64,000 bases of DNA, taken from NCBI RefSeq assembly GCF_000613445.1, contig NZ_BAIZ01000016.1, positions 1 to 64,000 of the forward strand, written 5' to 3'. Positions 38,984-49,311 of the stretch are shown piece by piece. Below the pieces are notes generated by a model. It was not told the DNA's origin and did no database searches. It saw only the letters and a program-made list of their open reading frames with translations. Both the position numbers and the translations under genes were made by a program. Position 1 is the stretch's first letter, and the number at the start of each line of letters is the position of its first letter. Source of the DNA: Hoylesella shahii DSM 15611 = JCM 12083 (GTDB lineage Bacteria > Bacteroidota > Bacteroidia > Bacteroidales > Bacteroidaceae).

Positions 38984-39964
38984 ATGAAAAGATTAGGATT
39001 ATTGGCAATCGGCTTGGCTCTTGGGTCGTTCTCAGCAATGGCCCAGACAGACGATGTGTATTTTGTACCAAAAAAGTCAGACAGAATTAACAAAGAACGC
39101 CAAGACAAGGATGAAACAGACGCCGATGTGTATTACTCGGGTTCGAACAGAAACGTAGACGAGTACAATCGTCGCACGCGTAACGGTAGTCGTTACCAGA
39201 AAATTAGTCGCGATTCGCTAGGCAACATCATCGTTGAAGAAGATGTTGAAGGCGTAATGGCAACTAGAGACCGTGGTTACAACGACCGTTCGCGACGAGA
39301 CAACCGCGACTATTACGACGAGGACGACTATTATTACAGCCGTCGTGTAAGTCGTTTCTACGACCCTTGGTTCTTTGGCTATTATGGTTACTCACCTTAT
39401 TATGGCTATTCGCGCTGGGATTGGGACTGGTACGGCCCATTCTATTATAACTATGGGCCTCGTTGGCATGGCCATTATGCTTATTGGTATAACGATTGGG
39501 CATATCCCTATTATGGTTATGGCTGGCGTTCTCCTTATTATTATGGTGGTTATTACGGTCCCTACTATGGCTACTACAGCCCCTATTACAGCTGGGGTGG
39601 CTACTATACACCAGGCTATTACTCGTATAGCGGTGGTGCAGCAGGCAGCCGAAACCATGGCAGCATGGACTCGAGAGCAGCAAGAGACCGCACCGACTAT
39701 CGTTATCAAGGCAGCAGAAGCACGCGTTCGTCGGGCCGTAGTTATGGCGATGGATACCAACGCAGCAACAATGGCGACTTCTCCAACTCGCGGTCTTACG
39801 ACAATAACCGCAACTACAACCCGCCCACTCGTAGCTACGACAGCGGTTCGCGCGGTGGTTCGTTCGGCGGTGGAGGCTCATACGGCGGTGGAGGTTCGTT
39901 CGGTGGTGGCAACTCCGGTGGCTCGCAACCCAGCAGAGGCGGAACATTTGGTGGCCGACGCTAA
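38984..39964 (+). CDS. Exported Tyr/Gly/Trp-rich low-complexity protein
   Basis: About 326 residues from MKRLGLLAIGLALGSFSAMA, a signal peptide cut before QTDDVYF; in-frame ATGs upstream lie before the promoter. Residues to about 120 are charged (DRGYNDRSRRDNRDYYDEDD). The central 95 residues are dominated by Tyr, Gly, Trp and Pro (FFGYYGYSPYYGYSRWDWDW and similar runs), and the tail is Gly/Ser-rich (GGGGSYGGGGSFGGG) ending GGTFGGRR. No catalytic motif is visible. Such composition suits an adhesive or self-associating surface protein; function unknown. The FadL-like gene follows after 45 bp. Confidence 0.8.
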   Translation: MKRLGLLAIGLALGSFSAMAQTDDVYFVPKKSDRINKERQDKDETDADVYYSGSNRNVDEYNRRTRNGSRYQKISRDSLGNIIVEEDVEGVMATRDRGYNDRSRRDNRDYYDEDDYYYSRRVSRFYDPWFFGYYGYSPYYGYSRWDWDWYGPFYYNYGPRWHGHYAYWYNDWAYPYYGYGWRSPYYYGGYYGPYYGYYSPYYSWGGYYTPGYYSYSGGAAGSRNHGSMDSRAARDRTDYRYQGSRSTRSSGRSYGDGYQRSNNGDFSNSRSYDNNRNYNPPTRSYDSGSRGGSFGGGGSYGGGGSFGGGNSGGSQPSRGGTFGGRR

Positions 39965-40009
39965 GCAAAGACAGTAATTAACAACAGAAATTGAAACAGG
40001 ATTATAGAG

Positions 40010-41656
40010 ATGAAAGTTATGAAGAAAAAATATTTGATGATATGTTCGGCCTTGTTGGCTTTCCCCGCAATGGCTCAAGACACATACGAGAATGCCCGCT
40101 TGCTGGGTAACGACCTCAACGGTACAGCAAGGTACGTGGGTATGGGTGGCGCAATGGAGGCATTGGGTGCCGACCTCTCTACCATTAGGACCAACCCTGC
40201 TGGTATCGGACTCTTCCGAAAGTCGGGAGTGAACTTCTCTTTAGGAGTGGTTTCGCAAGCCAACGCTAATGCTAAGCTAGACCATTCGGCTACGAAGCTA
40301 AGCTTCGACCAGATTGGTTTCTATCGCACCATGCGCACAGGCCAAACATCTTACGTTAATTTTGCTTTCAACTTCAGCAAAGGAACCAACTTTAACTACT
40401 TCCTTGCAGCTGCCGATCAGCTAAATAATGCCTCGCTTGGCAAGCAAGCTTATCTTAAAGGCATGCGTGGCTCGCTTTCGAATGGAGGTTATTCCATTGG
40501 TACTGGCTCTGGTTCGAACGTAGACACATACTATGGCTACATCGATAATTCTAGCAATAACATCGCCCGAAACTACGGGCAGCTTGATTATCTGTATTGG
40601 AACACACGCCTTGTGGATAAAAACAACCCCTCACTTTTTGGTTATGACGCGGCCAACGGATACGATTTCAACCGCTCACAACGAGGTTATATCGGCAACT
40701 ACGATTTCAATATCAGTGGCAATGTTAACGACCGCGTGTACTTGGGGCTTACCCTTGGTCTGCGCACCGTTAACTATAAAGGCTATTCAGAATATGTTGA
40801 AAACCTCGTGAATGCTTCTAACACGGCCATAGGTACAGCCACTATTACCGATGAACGCAAAGTTAAGGGTACGGGTTTCGACCTTAGCGCGGGTGTGATA
40901 TTCCGCCCAGTGGAAGAGTCGCCCTTCCGTATTGGTCTCTCAATCAACTCGCCTTCATGGTACGATTTGAAGACAGAGAACTACACCACCATACAAAATG
41001 ATGGTCAAAATCAAGGTAAATGGGAACATGGAAAGTCTAGCGAGGTGTATAACTACAAGCTTTTCACCCCCTGGACCTTTGGCGCGAGCCTTGGACACAC
41101 CGTTGGCAACTTCCTTGCTCTGGGTGCTTCGGTTAGCTATGCCGACTATTCCACGGTTGATAACCGCTATATAGATGGCGAATATGTTGACTATTATGGT
41201 TACACAACCGAGACTTCGGCTAGCGATAAGGTGATGAACAACCACGCTAAACGCACGCTCAATGGCGTTGCAACGGTGAAAGTGGGTATGGAATGCAAGG
41301 TGCTGCCACAGATTGCATTGCGTGCAGGTTACAACTACGTAACGCCAGCATACAAAAAAGATGCTTTTAAAGACGGCGCACTTAATTCGGAGGGTTCTTA
41401 TTATAGTTCGGCTGCCGACTACACCAACTGGAAAGGCACTAACCGCATGACACTTGGTGTGGGGTATATAGGCAAAAACTTCTCGGCCGACTTGGCTTAC
41501 CAATACAGTGCTACTGATGGTGAGTTCTATCCCTTTACAAACGGACTGGCTGCGCACGATGCTTCAACCAACACCACGCTGGTAAACGAAGCTAAAGCGG
41601 TGCAGGTAAGCAACCAACGCCACCAAGTGCTCTTCACCTTGGGTTATCGTTTCTAA
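40010..41656 (+). CDS. OmpP1/FadL-like outer membrane transporter
   Basis: 548 residues; the ATG at 40010 or the one three codons on (MKKKYLMICSALLAFPAMAQ) both give a signal peptide. The N-terminal hatch region has LNGTARYVGMGGAMEALGAD and the family mark TNPAGIGLFRKSG. The rest is a 14-stranded-type barrel ending HQVLFTLGYRF with the terminal aromatic residue of outer membrane proteins. FadL-type channels pass hydrophobic compounds sideways into the membrane; the substrate here is unknown. Possibly co-transcribed with the preceding gene, with its own strong terminator. Confidence 0.88.
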   Translation: MKVMKKKYLMICSALLAFPAMAQDTYENARLLGNDLNGTARYVGMGGAMEALGADLSTIRTNPAGIGLFRKSGVNFSLGVVSQANANAKLDHSATKLSFDQIGFYRTMRTGQTSYVNFAFNFSKGTNFNYFLAAADQLNNASLGKQAYLKGMRGSLSNGGYSIGTGSGSNVDTYYGYIDNSSNNIARNYGQLDYLYWNTRLVDKNNPSLFGYDAANGYDFNRSQRGYIGNYDFNISGNVNDRVYLGLTLGLRTVNYKGYSEYVENLVNASNTAIGTATITDERKVKGTGFDLSAGVIFRPVEESPFRIGLSINSPSWYDLKTENYTTIQNDGQNQGKWEHGKSSEVYNYKLFTPWTFGASLGHTVGNFLALGASVSYADYSTVDNRYIDGEYVDYYGYTTETSASDKVMNNHAKRTLNGVATVKVGMECKVLPQIALRAGYNYVTPAYKKDAFKDGALNSEGSYYSSAADYTNWKGTNRMTLGVGYIGKNFSADLAYQYSATDGEFYPFTNGLAAHDASTNTTLVNEAKAVQVSNQRHQVLFTLGYRF

Positions 41657-41806
41657 CAACAAATCATCATTAGCGTGGTTGGCTATAGGCAAACAAGCTG
41701 TGTTGTGCCTGCAATAGTCAAACCCATTGCAATAGCTAAGACCAGCTGGCTATAGCGATAACAAACCAAAGCACACTGCTTAAGTTAGAACATACATAAC
41801 AACCCG

Positions 41807-41841
41807 GCCGCATGTTTCTCCAAAACATGCGGCATTTTTTT
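41807..41841 (+). terminator. Terminator of the FadL-like gene
   Basis: GCCGCATGTTT pairs with AAACATGCGGC, followed by A and seven T. It stands 150 bp after the stop codon, and island C begins about 110 bp further on. Confidence 0.9.
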
Positions 41842-41950
41842 GCCTTACACTTTTCAGCTACACAGGTATGGTTCTGTCTTTTCTTTGTATTGCCATGCCC
41901 TTACCCCTCTAAATCGTGCAGATGCGTATAACAGTCGTTTTGCTTAAGAT

Positions 41951-42582
41951 GTAAAATATTTGTACTAAAATTTAACATTGTGAGTGCCCTCGGCCTGAAA
42001 ATTCCGAATGCAGGGCGTATAAACGCGCGTATTTTTTTAGTTTATAACGCGCTGGTTTACTGGTGTTTATCTGTTATAATGCAAAAATATACCTTCGTTT
42101 CACGTTTAATCGGGACTTACAGCATAATTATACGCACACCAAAACGCTATCAAACACCGATTGTTCACTATTTAGTAAATGGTTTATAATCAATAGTTTA
42201 TAAGTTTGAAGAGCGTTTTTGGAGAACAATTTACACCAAAAACGTTGCGTTTTAGTGCATTTTGCCTTGCGTTTAGCACCACTTAGCCTTGCGTTTAGTA
42301 GGAGTTAACCTTGCGTTTTGCTGCATATTGCGATGCGTTTTGGTGCTAAATGCAGTTAATCCGCAAAGGTTTTAACCGAAAATTCATGACGTGTAGAACC
42401 CAAATTTGGGGCAGTTTTTCTTCAAAAAGAACAGCAAAAGCATAGTATTTACCCCAAAAAGGAGCGAATTGTGTTAGAAGAGAGGGTGCTAATTTTATCA
42501 GTTTAGCACGTTTTATGTGCTTTTTGGCAGGTGAGGTGGTCTAGAATGAGAACTAAAATAGACTATGTTTTGTAAAATATAT
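41951..42582 (+). repeat. Non-coding island C (copy 3 of a dispersed element)
   Basis: Order: TGTAAAATATTT; TTTAACATTGTGAGTGCC at 41970; TGAAAATTCC; GTTTATAACGCGCTGGTT; the 22-nt array; a block near 42366-42420 (GGTTTTAACCGAAAATTCAT, then GGGGCAGTTTTTCTTC); GCAAAAGCATAGTA; and TGTTTTGTAAAATAT at the end. Apart from the 22-nt unit these blocks are shared with island D but not with A or B. It lies between two convergent terminators. A 69-codon ORF at its start is not conserved in D. Confidence 0.78.
42237..42357 (+). repeat. 22-nt tandem array of island C
   Basis: About five units: GCGTTTTAGTG/CATTTTGCCTT, GCGTTTAGCAC/CACTTAGCCTT, GCGTTTAGTAG/GAGTTAACCTT, GCGTTTTGCTG/CATATTGCGAT, GCGTTTTGGTG/CTAAATGCAG. 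The last three agree nearly base for base with island D. Confidence 0.8.
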
Positions 42583-42868
42583 TGACCAAATTTAATAGAA
42601 TAATGCCACTTTTTTACCCCAAATTATTCGTTAGAGCTGTTTAGAATTTGTGTATTGGGTGAGTACACTGCCTGTGAATTTCTTTAAGGCGTAGCAACTA
42701 CTACAAAAGGATAAGACTAGTAAGATGCCGACAAGCCAACGAAAGATATACAGGAAGTAATGCAAACAATATAAAAACGGTGATAAACGGACTAACCACC
42801 AGTTGGGGTTAAGGTGGCTATAATTAGTTGATTGAAGAGCGATGAAAAGAGAGTGGCATGAGATAAAT

Positions 42869-42912
42869 AAAAAAACGAGCGCGCAATGTTAGTTGTTAAC
42901 ATGCGCGCTCGT
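42869..42912 (-). terminator. Terminator of the purF-carA-carB operon
   Basis: On the minus strand ACGAGCGCGCA pairs with TGCGCGCTCGT, followed by seven T. It lies about 90 bp after the carB stop. The stretch between island C and this site holds no gene. Confidence 0.88.
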
Positions 42913-43002
42913 GTGTAAGAGCTAAGCTTGATTACTGTTTTCGCGAAGAATGCTAGTGCTAATCAAGCACTTGCGAAACCTGCATTAAACCCAGGCCTCA
43001 CA

Positions 43003-46000
43003 TTACTTGTATTCCGACCATGCTTTAATCTCGATGTCTTCAACACGCATGGTGGTAAAGGCTGTGATAAAAGCGCTGGCCAAACGCGTGTTGGTGATAA
43101 GTGGGATGTTGAGGTCGATGGCTGCACGGCGTATGCTGTAGCCGTTGGTAAGTTCGCGTGGGGTGAGGTCTTTGGGTATGTTCACCACCATGTCTATCTT
43201 CTTATCACGAAGCACATCGAGCACTTTGGGTTGCATACCCTCGTCAGTAGGCCAGTAAACAGTGGTGTTGCTAATGCCGTTTTCGTTGAGAAAGCGCGAA
43301 GTTCCGCTAGTGGCATATAGTTCGTAGCCATTTTTTACCAAGCGTTTGGCCGCCTCTAGCATTTCGGCTTTTTGTTTTCCGCCACCCGTTGATAGCAAAA
43401 CAGTTTTCTTGGGGATGCGATGACCCACCGAAAGCATACTTGTAAGGAGTGCCGAGTTGGTGTCGTCGCCCAAGCAACCCACCTCGCCAGTAGACGCCAT
43501 GTCGACACCCAGCACGGGGTCGGCCTTTTGTAGGCGGTTGAACGAGAACTGCGATGCCTTGATACCCACGTAATCGAGGTCGAAAAGGTTTTTCTTAGGC
43601 TTCTCAACAGGCAAGCCAAGCATTACGCGAGTGGCCAAGTCAATGAGGTTGAGTTTAAGCACCTTGCTCACAAAGGGGAACGAACGCGAGGCGCGCAGGT
43701 TGCATTCGATAACCAGCAAGTCGTTGTCGCGAGCCATAAACTGGATGTTGAATGGTCCAGAGATATGTAATTCTTTGGCTATCTGACGGCTAACGCGTTT
43801 AATGCGTCGCACAGTTTCGATGTAAACCTTTTGTGGTGGGAACTGTATGGTGGCATCTCCAGAGTGAACACCAGCAAACTCGATGTGTTCACTGATGGCG
43901 TAGGCCAAAATTTCGCCATCTTTAGCCACGGCGTCCATCTCTATTTCTTTGGCATGCTCAATAAAGCGACTCACCACAACGGGGTGGTCTTCGCTAACGT
44001 TGGCAGCTAATTGCAAGAAGCGTTCAAGCTCTTCGCGGTTAGAACAAACATTCATGGCTGCACCCGACAGCACATACGAAGGACGAACCAGCACGGGGAA
44101 GCCCACGCGATCGATAAATTCGTTAATCTTATCCATCGATGTTAGTGCACTCCATTCAGGTTGGTTGATGCCATTTCGGGTGAGCATAGACGAGAATTTG
44201 GCGCGATCTTCGGCGTTGTCGATGTCGGTTGCCGATGTTCCAAGTATGGGCACGTGCTGTTCGTCGAGCTTCATGGCCAAGTTGTTGGGTATTTGTCCGC
44301 CAGTAGACACTATCACACCATGAGGCGTTTCAAGGTCTATAATGTCCATCACACGTTCGAATGTGAGTTCGTCGAAATACAGCCGGTCGCACATATCATA
44401 GTCGGTAGATACCGTTTCGGGGTTGTAGTTAATCATCACCGAGCGATAGCCCTCGCGGCGTATAGTGTTAAGGGCCTGCACACCACACCAGTCGAACTCA
44501 ACAGAAGAGCCAATGCGATAAGCACCCGAGCCAAGCACAACGATAGAACGGCGGTCGTTGTCGAAGCGCACATCACTTGCCACGCCCGAATAGGTGAGGT
44601 AGAGGTAGTTGGTTTGTGCAGGATATTCGGCCGCGAGCGTGTCGATTTGCTTAACAACAGGCAGGATGCCATAGGATTTTCGCAAGTTGCGCACCACCAT
44701 CGAGGCCTTGTGCATGTTGCCCATCTCTTGTTCAAGTCCCACGGCGCGAGCAATTTGGAAGTCGGTGAAGCCATACACCTTTGCAGTACGCAGCAATTCC
44801 TTATCCAGAACATTCACACTGGTGCAGCGTTTCAGGCTTTCGTCAATGTCAATGATGTGTTTCAGCTTTTCCAAGAACCATTTGTCTATCTTGGTAAGTT
44901 CGTGTATTTGGTCGATGGTGTAGCCCTTGTGCATGGCTTTCGAAATGATGAACACACGCTTATCGGTGGGTTCGCGCAGTGCTGCATCAATATCGTCGAT
45001 CTTTAATTCCTTGTTCTCGACAAAGCCATGCATGCCTTGTCCAATCATGCGCAGTCCCTTTTGGATGGCCTCTTCGAAGTTGCGACCGATGGCCATTACC
45101 TCTCCAACCGACTTCATCGACGAGCCTAGCTCTTTGTCAACGCCCCGGAACTTGCTCAAGTCCCAGCGAGGAATTTTGCAGACAACGTAGTCGAGAGCAG
45201 GTTCGAAGAAAGCGCTAGTGGTTTTAGTCACCGAGTTTTTCAGTTCGAAGAGTCCGTATCCCATGCCCAGTTTGGCAGCAACAAAAGCCAAGGGATAGCC
45301 AGTAGCCTTAGAGGCGAGGGCCGAAGAGCGACTCAGTCGGGCGTTAACTTCGATGACACGATAGTCTTCGCTTTTGGGGTCGAAGGCATATTGCACGTTG
45401 CATTCGCCAACGATACCGATGTGTCTAACAATCTTAATAGAGAGTGCGCGCAGCTTGTGGTATTCGCTATTGCTAAGTGTTTGCGAGGGGGCAACAACGA
45501 TACTCTCGCCTGTATGAATGCCAAGCGGGTCGAAGTTTTCCATGTTACAAACAGTGATGCAATTGTCAAAGCGGTCGCGTACCACCTCGTATTCAATTTC
45601 TTTCCATCCCTTAAGACTCTTTTCAACGAGCACTTGTGGAGAGAAAGAGAAAGCTTTCTCGGCCAGTTTGTTTAGTTCTTCCTCGTTATCACAGAAGCCG
45701 CTGCCCAGTCCGCCCAAGGCGTAAGCGGCGCGCAAGATAACAGGGTAGCCAAGATTTTCTGCAGCTCGGCGAGCTTGTTCGATGGTGGCACATGCCTCGC
45801 TTTTGATGGTTTTGACGTTAATCTCATTGAGTTTTTCAACAAAGAGTTCGCGGTCTTCGGTGTCCATAATAGCTTGAACGGGCGTACCCAGTACCTTAAC
45901 GCCATATTTTTGCAGCACGCCGCTTTGATAAAGTTCCACACCGCAGTTAAGCGCAGTTTGTCCGCCAAAGGCAAGAAGGATGCCATCAGGACGTTCTTTC

Positions 46001-46232
46001 TCGATGACACGTTCAACGAAATAAGGCTGAACGGGTAAGAAATATATTTGGTCGGCCACGCCTTCCGAGGTCTGCACTGTGGCGATGTTGGGTTGATGAG
46101 CACAGTTTTAACACCCTCTTCGCGTAGAGCCTTAAGGGCTTGCGAGCCAGAGTAGTCGAATTCACCCGCTTCGCCAATCTTCAATGCGCCGGAACCCAGC
46201 AGCAACACTTTCTTTATGCTTTCGTCTTTCAT
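43003..46232 (-). CDS. carB: Carbamoyl phosphate synthase large subunit (frameshifted)
   Basis: About 1,076 codons, normal length, after one base is restored near 46092: KTVLINP continues in the next frame as [18 protein letters not shown]. It makes carbamoyl phosphate for pyrimidines and arginine. The two ATP-grasp halves are both present: [20 protein letters not shown] with [17 protein letters not shown], and [20 protein letters not shown] with [19 protein letters not shown]. The C-terminal MGS-like regulatory domain follows ([20 protein letters not shown]). The break falls in a CCC run at a conserved site; given the gene's importance a sequencing deletion is most likely. It follows carA by 15 bp. 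Confidence 0.95.
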
Positions 46233-46247
46233 TTTTTTTTAGGGGTT

Positions 46248-47327
46248 TTAAAGGGTGAGTTTTTCTACAAAGAGGTCGAACATAAACAGCGTGTCAACCG
46301 GTCCGGAGCAGGCTTCGGGGTGGAATTGCGATGTAAACCAAGGGTTGGTGTTGTGGCGCACGCCCTCGTTGCTACCGTCGTTCATGTTCACAAACAGTTC
46401 GCTCCAGTCTTTATCCAAGGTGGAAGCATCTACGGCATAGCCGTGGTTTTGGCTCGTAACGTAACATTTGTCGGTGCCAACCATGCGTACAGGTTGGTTG
46501 TGCGAGCGGTGTCCGTATTTCAGTTTGTAAATGTTAGCACCGCCAGCCTTAGCCATTAGTTGGTTGCCCATGCATATACCGCAGATGGGTTTGCGGCTCT
46601 TGTTCATCTGTTGTCGCAGAATGTTTACTGCCTCTTGGCACAGGTCGGGGTCGCCGGGGCCATTTCCAAGGAACAAGCCATCGAATTCCATGCCGGTATA
46701 GTCGTAGTTCCAGGGCACGCGCACCACCTCAAGTCCACGTTCGATGAGGTTGCGAATGATGTTGGCCTTAACACCGCAGTCAACGAGAACCACGCGTTTT
46801 CCAGCCCCTTCGTTATATTTAATAATATCTTTGCAGCTAACTCGGTCAACAAAGTTCACCCCTTCGTATTGTGCTTGAGGAATATTGTTGGGTTCATCGT
46901 CGAAAATAATCTGGCCCATCATCACGCCATGTTCGCGCAATACTTTGGTTAGTTCGCGCGTGTCGATGCCCGTGATGCCAGGAACATGTTCTCTTTTAAG
47001 CCAGTCGGCCAAACTTTCGTGTGCGTTCCAGTGGCTATATTGTTCGCTATAGTCGCTCACGATTACGGCCGAGGCGTGTATATGGTCGCTCTCCATAAAC
47101 GTGGGCAGCCCATCAGCAGTGAAGGTGAAGGGCGGAACACCATAGTTACCAACCAAAGGGAAGGTGAGTGTTACCAGCTGACCAGCGTAGGAGGGGTCGG
47201 TAAGACTCTCGGGGTAGCCCATCATGGCGGTGTTGAACACCACTTCGCCTGCAACAGGCGCATCGTAACCAAACGACTTACCATGAAATTTGGTGCCGTC
47301 TTGCAGAACTAATGTTACGTTTCTCAT
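46248..47327 (-). CDS. carA: Carbamoyl phosphate synthase small subunit
   Basis: 359 residues. It releases ammonia from glutamine for CarB. N-terminal CPSase domain (LVLQDGTKFHGKSFGYDAPV, VVFNTAMMGYPESLTDPSYA) and a class I glutamine amidotransferase domain with the nucleophile in PICGICMGNQLMAKAGG, GHRSHNQPV, and the catalytic His-Glu in TSQFHPEACSGPVDT. Six bases separate it from the amidophosphoribosyltransferase upstream and 15 from carB. Confidence 0.96.
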   Translation of the reverse strand: MRNVTLVLQDGTKFHGKSFGYDAPVAGEVVFNTAMMGYPESLTDPSYAGQLVTLTFPLVGNYGVPPFTFTADGLPTFMESDHIHASAVIVSDYSEQYSHWNAHESLADWLKREHVPGITGIDTRELTKVLREHGVMMGQIIFDDEPNNIPQAQYEGVNFVDRVSCKDIIKYNEGAGKRVVLVDCGVKANIIRNLIERGLEVVRVPWNYDYTGMEFDGLFLGNGPGDPDLCQEAVNILRQQMNKSRKPICGICMGNQLMAKAGGANIYKLKYGHRSHNQPVRMVGTDKCYVTSQNHGYAVDASTLDKDWSELFVNMNDGSNEGVRHNTNPWFTSQFHPEACSGPVDTLFMFDLFVEKLTL

Positions 47328-47333
47328 TATATC

Positions 47334-49229
47334 TTAGAATTTCTGTTCGTTTTGATAAACCTTTTCAATGAAATTTACGAAGGCCTGATTGCATAGTCGC
47401 ATGCCGCCAGGAGTGGGGTAGTTGCCAGTGAAATACCAGTCGCCCTTATGGTTGGGGATGGCTTCGTGTAGGCCTTCGATAGACTGGAACACCAGTTCGA
47501 TGGGGGTGGACACGCCTTGCGGGCGAAGCATCTGCACAATCTTTTGGTTGATTTCGTCTACCGTTACGGCCTTATATATCGGTTGCACACAGTTCGTCAT
47601 TTCGGCTACGGGTTTCTTTAGTTCGTTTCTGCAGTTATCGTAGGTTTGTTTTATGAGTGCGTGCATGTTTTTTTCTTTGAGTAATTCGATAGTAGCTCGG
47701 AACACGCAAAACTCTTCGAGTCGAGGCATGTCGATGCCATAATAATCGGGATAGCGAATTTGGGGTGCGCTGCTCACCACGATTATGCGTTTAGGATGCA
47801 ACCTATCGAGAATGCGCAGAATACTTTTTTGCAGCGTTGTTCCGCGCACAATGCTGTCGTCGATGATAACGAGGTTATCTTTGTAGGGCCTGATGCTTTC
47901 GTAAGTGACGTCGTACACGTGCGAAGCCAAGTCGTTGCGCGAGTTGCCTTCGGCTATGAAGGTGCGCAGTTTTATGTCTTTCCAAGCCACTTTCTCCAGT
48001 CGGATGGTGTCGCTTAAGATGTTGTCAATCTCTTCTTGTGTAGGCGCATGGCCTAAGGCTTGTATTTGGCTAACCTGTTGTTGGCGTATGTAGCGTTTAA
48101 ATCCAGCAACCATGCCATAGAAAGCCACTTCGGCTGTGTTGGGAATGTAAGAAAGCACCGTGTTTCTTGTGTCGAAGTCGATGGTGCGCAGTATGGGGTA
48201 GGTGAGTTGTTCGCCCAATTTTTTACGCTCTTTATAGATATCAGCATCCGATCCACGACTGAAATAAATTCTTTCGAACGAGCACGAGGCATCAGCTTTT
48301 TGGTCCATGATGCGCTCGATGCGGCATTCGCCATTGCGTTTAACAATGAGAGCCGTTCCAGGTTCAAGTTCATTCACGTCGTCGCATTCGATGGCGAAGG
48401 TGGTTTGTAGCACAGGACGTTCGCTAGCCACCACAACAACTTCGTCGTTTTTATAATAAAAAGCAGGTCTGATGCCCCAGGGGTCGCGCATAGAAAACAT
48501 CTCGCCGCTGCCTGTTACGCCACAAACAACATATCCTCCATCGAAATGAGGCATGGTGGTGCGTAGCACATTGGCCACGTTGACATTGTCTTCGATGTAG
48601 TTTGTGATATCAGTGTCGGTTAATCCTTTTACTTGCGCGTCAACAAAGTTGCGTTCCACTTCGCGGTCTAGTCGGTGTCCCATCAGCTCAAGCATGATGT
48701 AGCTGTCGCTATAGATGCGTGGGCATTGTCCTTGTCGTGTGAGTCTTTCGAAAATCTCACCGATGTTGGTCATGTTAAAGTTGCCACAAAGACTAAGGTT
48801 TTTGGCTCTCCAGTTGTTTCTTCGTAAGAAGGGGTGAACGTAAGAGAGACCACTTTTGCCAGTTGTAGAATACCTCAGGTGGCCCATATACAGTTCTCCA
48901 GCAAAGGGAAGCGTTTTTTCGGCGTAGCTAGCATCAGCTAGGTGTTCGGCAGTTTCTTGGGCAAACTTTTTCTGCACGGTTCCGAAAATCTCGGTAATGG
49001 CGTTGCTTCCTTCAGCTCTTTCGCGAAACATGTATTCGTTTCCAGGAGTTGTTTTAAGTTTAACGCACGACATTCCCGCAGCTTCTTGTCCGCGGTTGTG
49101 TTGTTTTTCCATGAGCAGATAGAGCTTGTTAAGCCCATACATCCATGTGCCATATTTCTGTTGGTAGTACTGTAGTGGCTTAAGTAGCCTTATCATGGCC
49201 ACACCACATTCATGTTTCAATGGTTCCAT
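47334..49229 (-). CDS. purF: Amidophosphoribosyltransferase (PurF-type, large Bacteroidales form)
   Basis: 631 residues, longer than the usual 470-510. N-terminal Ntn glutaminase: MEPLKHECGVAM, where the Cys would become N-terminal, then EKQHNRGQEAAGMS, GHLRYSTTG and CGNFNMTN. The phosphoribosyltransferase loop is NLVIIDDSIVRGTTLQKSIL. The extra length is inserted around residues 360-420 and in the C-terminal tail (FQSIEGLHEAIPNHKGDWYF). It makes phosphoribosylamine, the first purine step. Being in one operon with carA and carB joins purine and pyrimidine entry steps, both of which use glutamine. Confidence 0.93.
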   Translation of the reverse strand: MEPLKHECGVAMIRLLKPLQYYQQKYGTWMYGLNKLYLLMEKQHNRGQEAAGMSCVKLKTTPGNEYMFRERAEGSNAITEIFGTVQKKFAQETAEHLADASYAEKTLPFAGELYMGHLRYSTTGKSGLSYVHPFLRRNNWRAKNLSLCGNFNMTNIGEIFERLTRQGQCPRIYSDSYIMLELMGHRLDREVERNFVDAQVKGLTDTDITNYIEDNVNVANVLRTTMPHFDGGYVVCGVTGSGEMFSMRDPWGIRPAFYYKNDEVVVVASERPVLQTTFAIECDDVNELEPGTALIVKRNGECRIERIMDQKADASCSFERIYFSRGSDADIYKERKKLGEQLTYPILRTIDFDTRNTVLSYIPNTAEVAFYGMVAGFKRYIRQQQVSQIQALGHAPTQEEIDNILSDTIRLEKVAWKDIKLRTFIAEGNSRNDLASHVYDVTYESIRPYKDNLVIIDDSIVRGTTLQKSILRILDRLHPKRIIVVSSAPQIRYPDYYGIDMPRLEEFCVFRATIELLKEKNMHALIKQTYDNCRNELKKPVAEMTNCVQPIYKAVTVDEINQKIVQMLRPQGVSTPIELVFQSIEGLHEAIPNHKGDWYFTGNYPTPGGMRLCNQAFVNFIEKVYQNEQKF

Positions 49230-49272
49230 CCTGTGTTTATCTTTATTTAGCCTTGGCTATTTTAAACAAGTA

Positions 49273-49296
49273 GAGGGATGTCGAAAAACATCCCTC
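49273..49296 (-). terminator. Hairpin between wza-like gene and purF
   Basis: GAGGGATGT pairs with ACATCCCTC around a 6-nt loop, 16 bp after the wza-like stop. No proper T-run follows, so termination may be partial. Confidence 0.5.
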
Positions 49297-49311
49297 ATTG
49301 TGTTGTTGCTG

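Noticed and set aside
41980..42189. Small ORF at the start of island C
   Set aside because: Not conserved in island D; the DNA similarity shows no codon pattern.
44161..45006. Plus-strand ORF of 281 codons opposite carB
   Set aside because: Antisense shadow of a clearly recognised conserved gene.
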